From contig NZ_CP043839.1 in assembly GCF_032878955.1 (NCBI RefSeq), positions 4,092,001-4,156,000 on the forward strand: 64,000 nt of DNA. Reading direction: 5' to 3'. The notes beneath the pieces were generated by a model. That model was not told the DNA's origin. It ran no database searches and was given only the letters and a program-made list of their open reading frames with translations. The stretch is from Butyricimonas paravirosa (GTDB taxonomy: Bacteria > Bacteroidota > Bacteroidia > Bacteroidales > Marinifilaceae). Every line of letters starts with the position of its first letter. Position 1 is the first letter of the stretch. The position numbers and the translations under genes were made by a program. This document shows positions 61,913 to 64,000 of this stretch, piece after piece.

Positions 61913-62326
61913 TTAGTATTTGTTGCCTAAGATTTTATCCATTTGATTATTCAAGTCTTCATTGATTCTTTGAACCATTTTTTCTTGTGAATAAGTATCT
62001 GGAAATTTCCAACTTTTTTTATGCTTACCTAGTTTTTTTGAAATCCCAATCCATTGTATGTTTACACACTGGAAGCCTTCTTTGATGTAAAAATTCATTG
62101 TAGAGCTAATAATACTCAAATCAATATAAATTTGAATCTTGTCTTTTTGTACTTTTTGAATAATAGCATTGGGGTAGGAAGTTAGATGATGGATTAAAAA
62201 TTCATACTTATTCAGCATACCCCCATAACCTTCTACTTGCTTTTGCAAGATTGATTTCCTATTATTAAAAATTTTGTACAGAATATAGCTGATAATCACA
62301 ACAACAATAAAGATGATAATTAGCAT
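61913..62326 (-). CDS. Small membrane-anchored paralogue of the neighbouring protein's N-terminal domain, 137 aa
   Basis: No named family. Seen: a transmembrane anchor (residues 2-18, IIIFIVVVIISYILYKIF) and one soluble domain sharing a run of landmarks with the 334-aa neighbour: VEGYGGMLNKYEFLIHHL against ITQFGGMKGKYELLITAL, and KHKKSWKFPDTYSQEKMVQR against HTKKKWIFPDGYPQEKMIEE. The shared pattern is GGMxxKYExLI, then KKxWxFPDxYxQEKM. Order and spacing (26 bases to the next gene) suggest an operon read leftward. A gene duplication inside the element is likely. Function unknown. Confidence 0.6.
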   Translation of the reverse strand: MLIIIFIVVVIISYILYKIFNNRKSILQKQVEGYGGMLNKYEFLIHHLTSYPNAIIQKVQKDKIQIYIDLSIISSTMNFYIKEGFQCVNIQWIGISKKLGKHKKSWKFPDTYSQEKMVQRINEDLNNQMDKILGNKY

Positions 62327-63049
62327 ATTAGTGAATGTTTGTTCCTTCAGCTCCTAAAGGTAATTACACAAAAAGAAGGCATGGAAACTGTAATTTATTT
62401 CATTTGGTGGTTCTGGTAATAACCTTGATATAAATAAAAACAGCCCATGCCTAACTCATATATTATCTTGATAATAATATACATGAGAAGACAAGCACTT
62501 GCTTTTACCCTTATATCAATTCAAAAATTTACCAGATCTCCAAATGAAGGATAAACTAATGCCTCTTGTTCTACTATGTCTGCTAGAGTGATTCCTCACT
62601 CCAACTTTACAAAAATAGGAATATTCAGCATTATAAGCAAGTGCTTTAGTGGGCTGCTCTATGACAAAAATAAATTTAATTCACATTAAAGAGTAAAATA
62701 TCTTCTCTTTTTCTTAAGATGGTGTACAGGTCTAATTCTATATAAAGGTAAAAATTAGAACTGTACCATCATAGGGTGGAGAAGATTTGAATGATTGTTG
62801 CACTTAGTTTAGTGTATTATATACATCTATGTGCAACATTGTCCCACTTGTTTTCATTTTTATATATAATAATCATTCAAAAACATCTGGGACAATTCCT
62901 ACACTTCTTCCAAAATTGCATGATTAAAACAAGGCTAATTAGCCTTTATATTGCCATTTTTAGGAGTGGTGAAGAGAATCCTATGAAAGGAAGAAGAAAG
63001 TGGCTTAAATCAAGGATTTGAGGCCTTATTTGCCATATTTTAACACTCT
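62327..63049. other. Noncoding region between the unknown-function operon and radC
   Basis: 723 bases, AT-rich, with no frame I can support (a 76-codon plus-strand frame covers the inverted repeats and looks accidental). It contains the cluster of inverted repeats at 62718-62895. Promoters for the leftward operon are expected near 62330-62400, but I see no consensus. Confidence 0.5.
62718..62895. repeat. Cluster of inverted repeats in the element
   Basis: An 18-20-nt imperfect stem, left arm 62718-62737 and right arm 62753-62770 (matching AATTAGA and CTGTAC cores). A second pair is GTTGCAC (62797-62803) and GTGCAAC (62831-62837). A third pair is TTGTCCCA (62839-62846) and TGGGACAA (62888-62895). 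Structured RNA or protein-binding sites are both possible. Confidence 0.4.
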
Positions 63050-63583
63050 TTAATGAATTGGCAAGACAACCTCATCCAGATTCAAAAATGGTGAAGAATA
63101 ATCATCCCTGCTAGGATTCATAACATCTATCCTGCCTTCAATTGCATAGCTATAATAACTTTCTTCTGAAATGATCAGGTGATCAGTTAATTCTATTCCT
63201 AGAATGGATGCAACTTGATAAACTCTTTTGGTGATCTTGTCATCCTGCAGGCTTGGTTTAAGATTACCAGAGGGATGATTATGAACTAGAATTATCCTGC
63301 TTGCATTAGCAAGGATTGCAGTTTGAAATATGATCCTGAGATCAACCACAGTGTTACAAACCCCACCTTTACTTACTAGAGCCACACCCAATACCTTTAG
63401 TGCTTGATCTAGTAACACCATATACATTTCTTCAAGGTGTTCTATCCTGTCTTCTAGGAGACTTCTGGCTAGTGAATACACATCTTTCTCATCTGAAATT
63501 TTTAGCCTGTCTGCTGGCTTTATGTGGCTTTTGTAAGACAGTTCAACTTCTGCCACATTTAATAATTTTTCTAGTGATTTCAT
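63050..63583 (-). CDS. radC: Short RadC-family JAB/MPN protein of a mobile element
   Basis: RadC-like JAB-domain protein, 177 aa; mobile-element copies like this lack the N-terminal helix-hairpin-helix of chromosomal RadC. Seen: VELSYKSHIKPADRLKISDEKDVYSLARS; a helical segment HLEEMYMVLLDQALKVLGVALVSKGG, with VVDLRIIFQTAILANASRIILVHNHPSG carrying the JAMM metal motif (HxHPSG, then DDKITKRV supplying the acidic ligand); and LTDHLIISEESYYSYAIEG. It is common next to integrases in Bacteroidota elements; a nuclease or accessory recombination role is assumed, not shown. It lies 88 bases downstream of the recombinase in the same direction. Confidence 0.85.
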   Translation of the reverse strand: MKSLEKLLNVAEVELSYKSHIKPADRLKISDEKDVYSLARSLLEDRIEHLEEMYMVLLDQALKVLGVALVSKGGVCNTVVDLRIIFQTAILANASRIILVHNHPSGNLKPSLQDDKITKRVYQVASILGIELTDHLIISEESYYSYAIEGRIDVMNPSRDDYSSPFLNLDEVVLPIH

Positions 63584-63651
63584 TATTTGCTATATTTAAA
63601 TTTGCAACCAAAACATGGAAAAGGAGGTTTGTTTTTTATTTGAATGTGGAA

Positions 63652-63672
63652 GGGGAGATGTTGTCTCTCCCC
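63652..63672 (-). terminator. Hairpin at the 3' end of the recombinase gene
   Basis: GGGGAGA (63652-63658) and TCTCCCC (63666-63672) form a perfect 7-bp stem that begins at the recombinase stop codon on the minus strand. There is no clear T-run, so it may instead be an mRNA 3'-end or attenuation element before radC. Confidence 0.4.
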
Positions 63673-64000
63673 TAACAATGATTCAGTTGTTTCTCTAGCT
63701 TTTCCATGCAGGCACTAACTTTTTTGTTGACCACCTTGGCATAATGTTTCTGGGTGACAGCTATTGATGAATGGCCTAGTAACTTGCTGACAATCTCAAT
63801 AGGAACATCATTATACAATAAGATGGTGGTAGCAAAGGTCTTTCTTGCTGTGTGGTGGGTTAATTTCTTGTTAATACCCACAATTTCAGTAATCTCTTTC
63901 AGGTATGAATTCATTTTCTGGTTGCTGATGGCTGGCAACACATGAGCCTCTTTATCCCCACCATTATCATATTTTTCCATGATCTTCATTGCCTGTGGTA
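63672..64000 (-). CDS. Tyrosine recombinase/integrase, C-terminal part (5' end beyond window)
   Basis: Site-specific recombinase that would integrate and excise the element. Only the last part of the catalytic domain is in the window; the frame stays open to the right edge. Seen: AISNQKMNSYLKEITEIVGI, then KKLTHHTARKTFATTILLYN, which carries the HxxR box (His and Arg), and SKLLGHSSIAVTQKHYAKV with the second His and the nucleophilic Tyr, in the usual order and spacing. This is the form typical of conjugative or integrative elements of Bacteroidota. The catalytic half present here looks intact. Confidence 0.88.
   Translation of the reverse strand, partial: PQAMKIMEKYDNGGDKEAHVLPAISNQKMNSYLKEITEIVGINKKLTHHTARKTFATTILLYNDVPIEIVSKLLGHSSIAVTQKHYAKVVNKKVSACMEKLEKQLNHC

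Noticed and set aside
62791..63021. 76-codon plus-strand frame in the element
   Set aside because: It overlaps the inverted-repeat cluster, has no promoter in front, and reads as low-complexity hydrophobic sequence.

Overview
The window is chromosomal DNA of a gut-type Bacteroidota, most likely family Odoribacteraceae (Butyricimonas/Odoribacter-like; inferred from gene content, not from a marker gene). Support comes from SusC/SusD pairs, ECF sigma/FecR switches, -7 boxes of the TAnnTTTG type and many lipoproteins. Four tandem, co-oriented transport loci fill about 50 kb. A different, AT-rich integrated element begins near 59.1 kb and runs off the right edge.

Layout. 1-8244: 3' part of a 2-oxoacid:ferredoxin oxidoreductase beta subunit, a convergent GH92 mannosidase lipoprotein, a CPA2-type cation/proton antiporter, and an MG2/plug-domain envelope protein. 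Locus A (8284-20608): sigma, FecR, SusC, TlpA, SusD, metallohydrolase-like lipoprotein, TlpA, TlpA, thioredoxin. Locus B (21064-31821): sigma, FecR, SusC, SusD, metallohydrolase-like lipoprotein, TlpA, TlpA. An AAA ATPase (31962-33089) follows. Locus C (33156-44556): sigma, FecR, SusC, SusD, DUF4843, PKD-like lipoprotein, double thioredoxin. Locus D (45028-58251): sigma, FecR, SusC, SusD, metallohydrolase-like lipoprotein, TlpA, subtilase-fold protein, aspartyl protease-PDZ, aspartyl protease-like-thioredoxin fusion. 58252-59130 is an intergenic boundary with an 11-bp repeat array, transposon debris, and a tRNA 3' fragment next to its own terminator. 59130-64000 carries three membrane-anchored proteins of unknown function, a short RadC and a tyrosine recombinase cut by the window end.

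How the genes may work together. Each locus has the layout of a trans-envelope signalling operon: substrate binding at an STN-bearing SusC is relayed through FecR to release the ECF sigma factor, which raises expression of the SusCD transporter and its accessory lipoproteins. The accessory genes look protein- or peptide-directed and redox-directed. Nine thioredoxin-fold genes (ten domains) sit in the four loci. The protease-like partners have mostly lost their catalytic residues: three metallohydrolase-family lipoproteins lack HExxH, the subtilase lacks Asp, His, Ser and the oxyanion Asn, and one of two aspartyl protease paralogues has altered DTG motifs and a thioredoxin domain in place of PDZ. 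I infer capture and disulfide processing of peptide or protein ligands by binding-type pseudoenzymes; the ligand is unknown.

Two regulatory patterns recur in all four loci: a promoter-like motif between sigma and fecR, and a pair of hairpins between fecR and susC.
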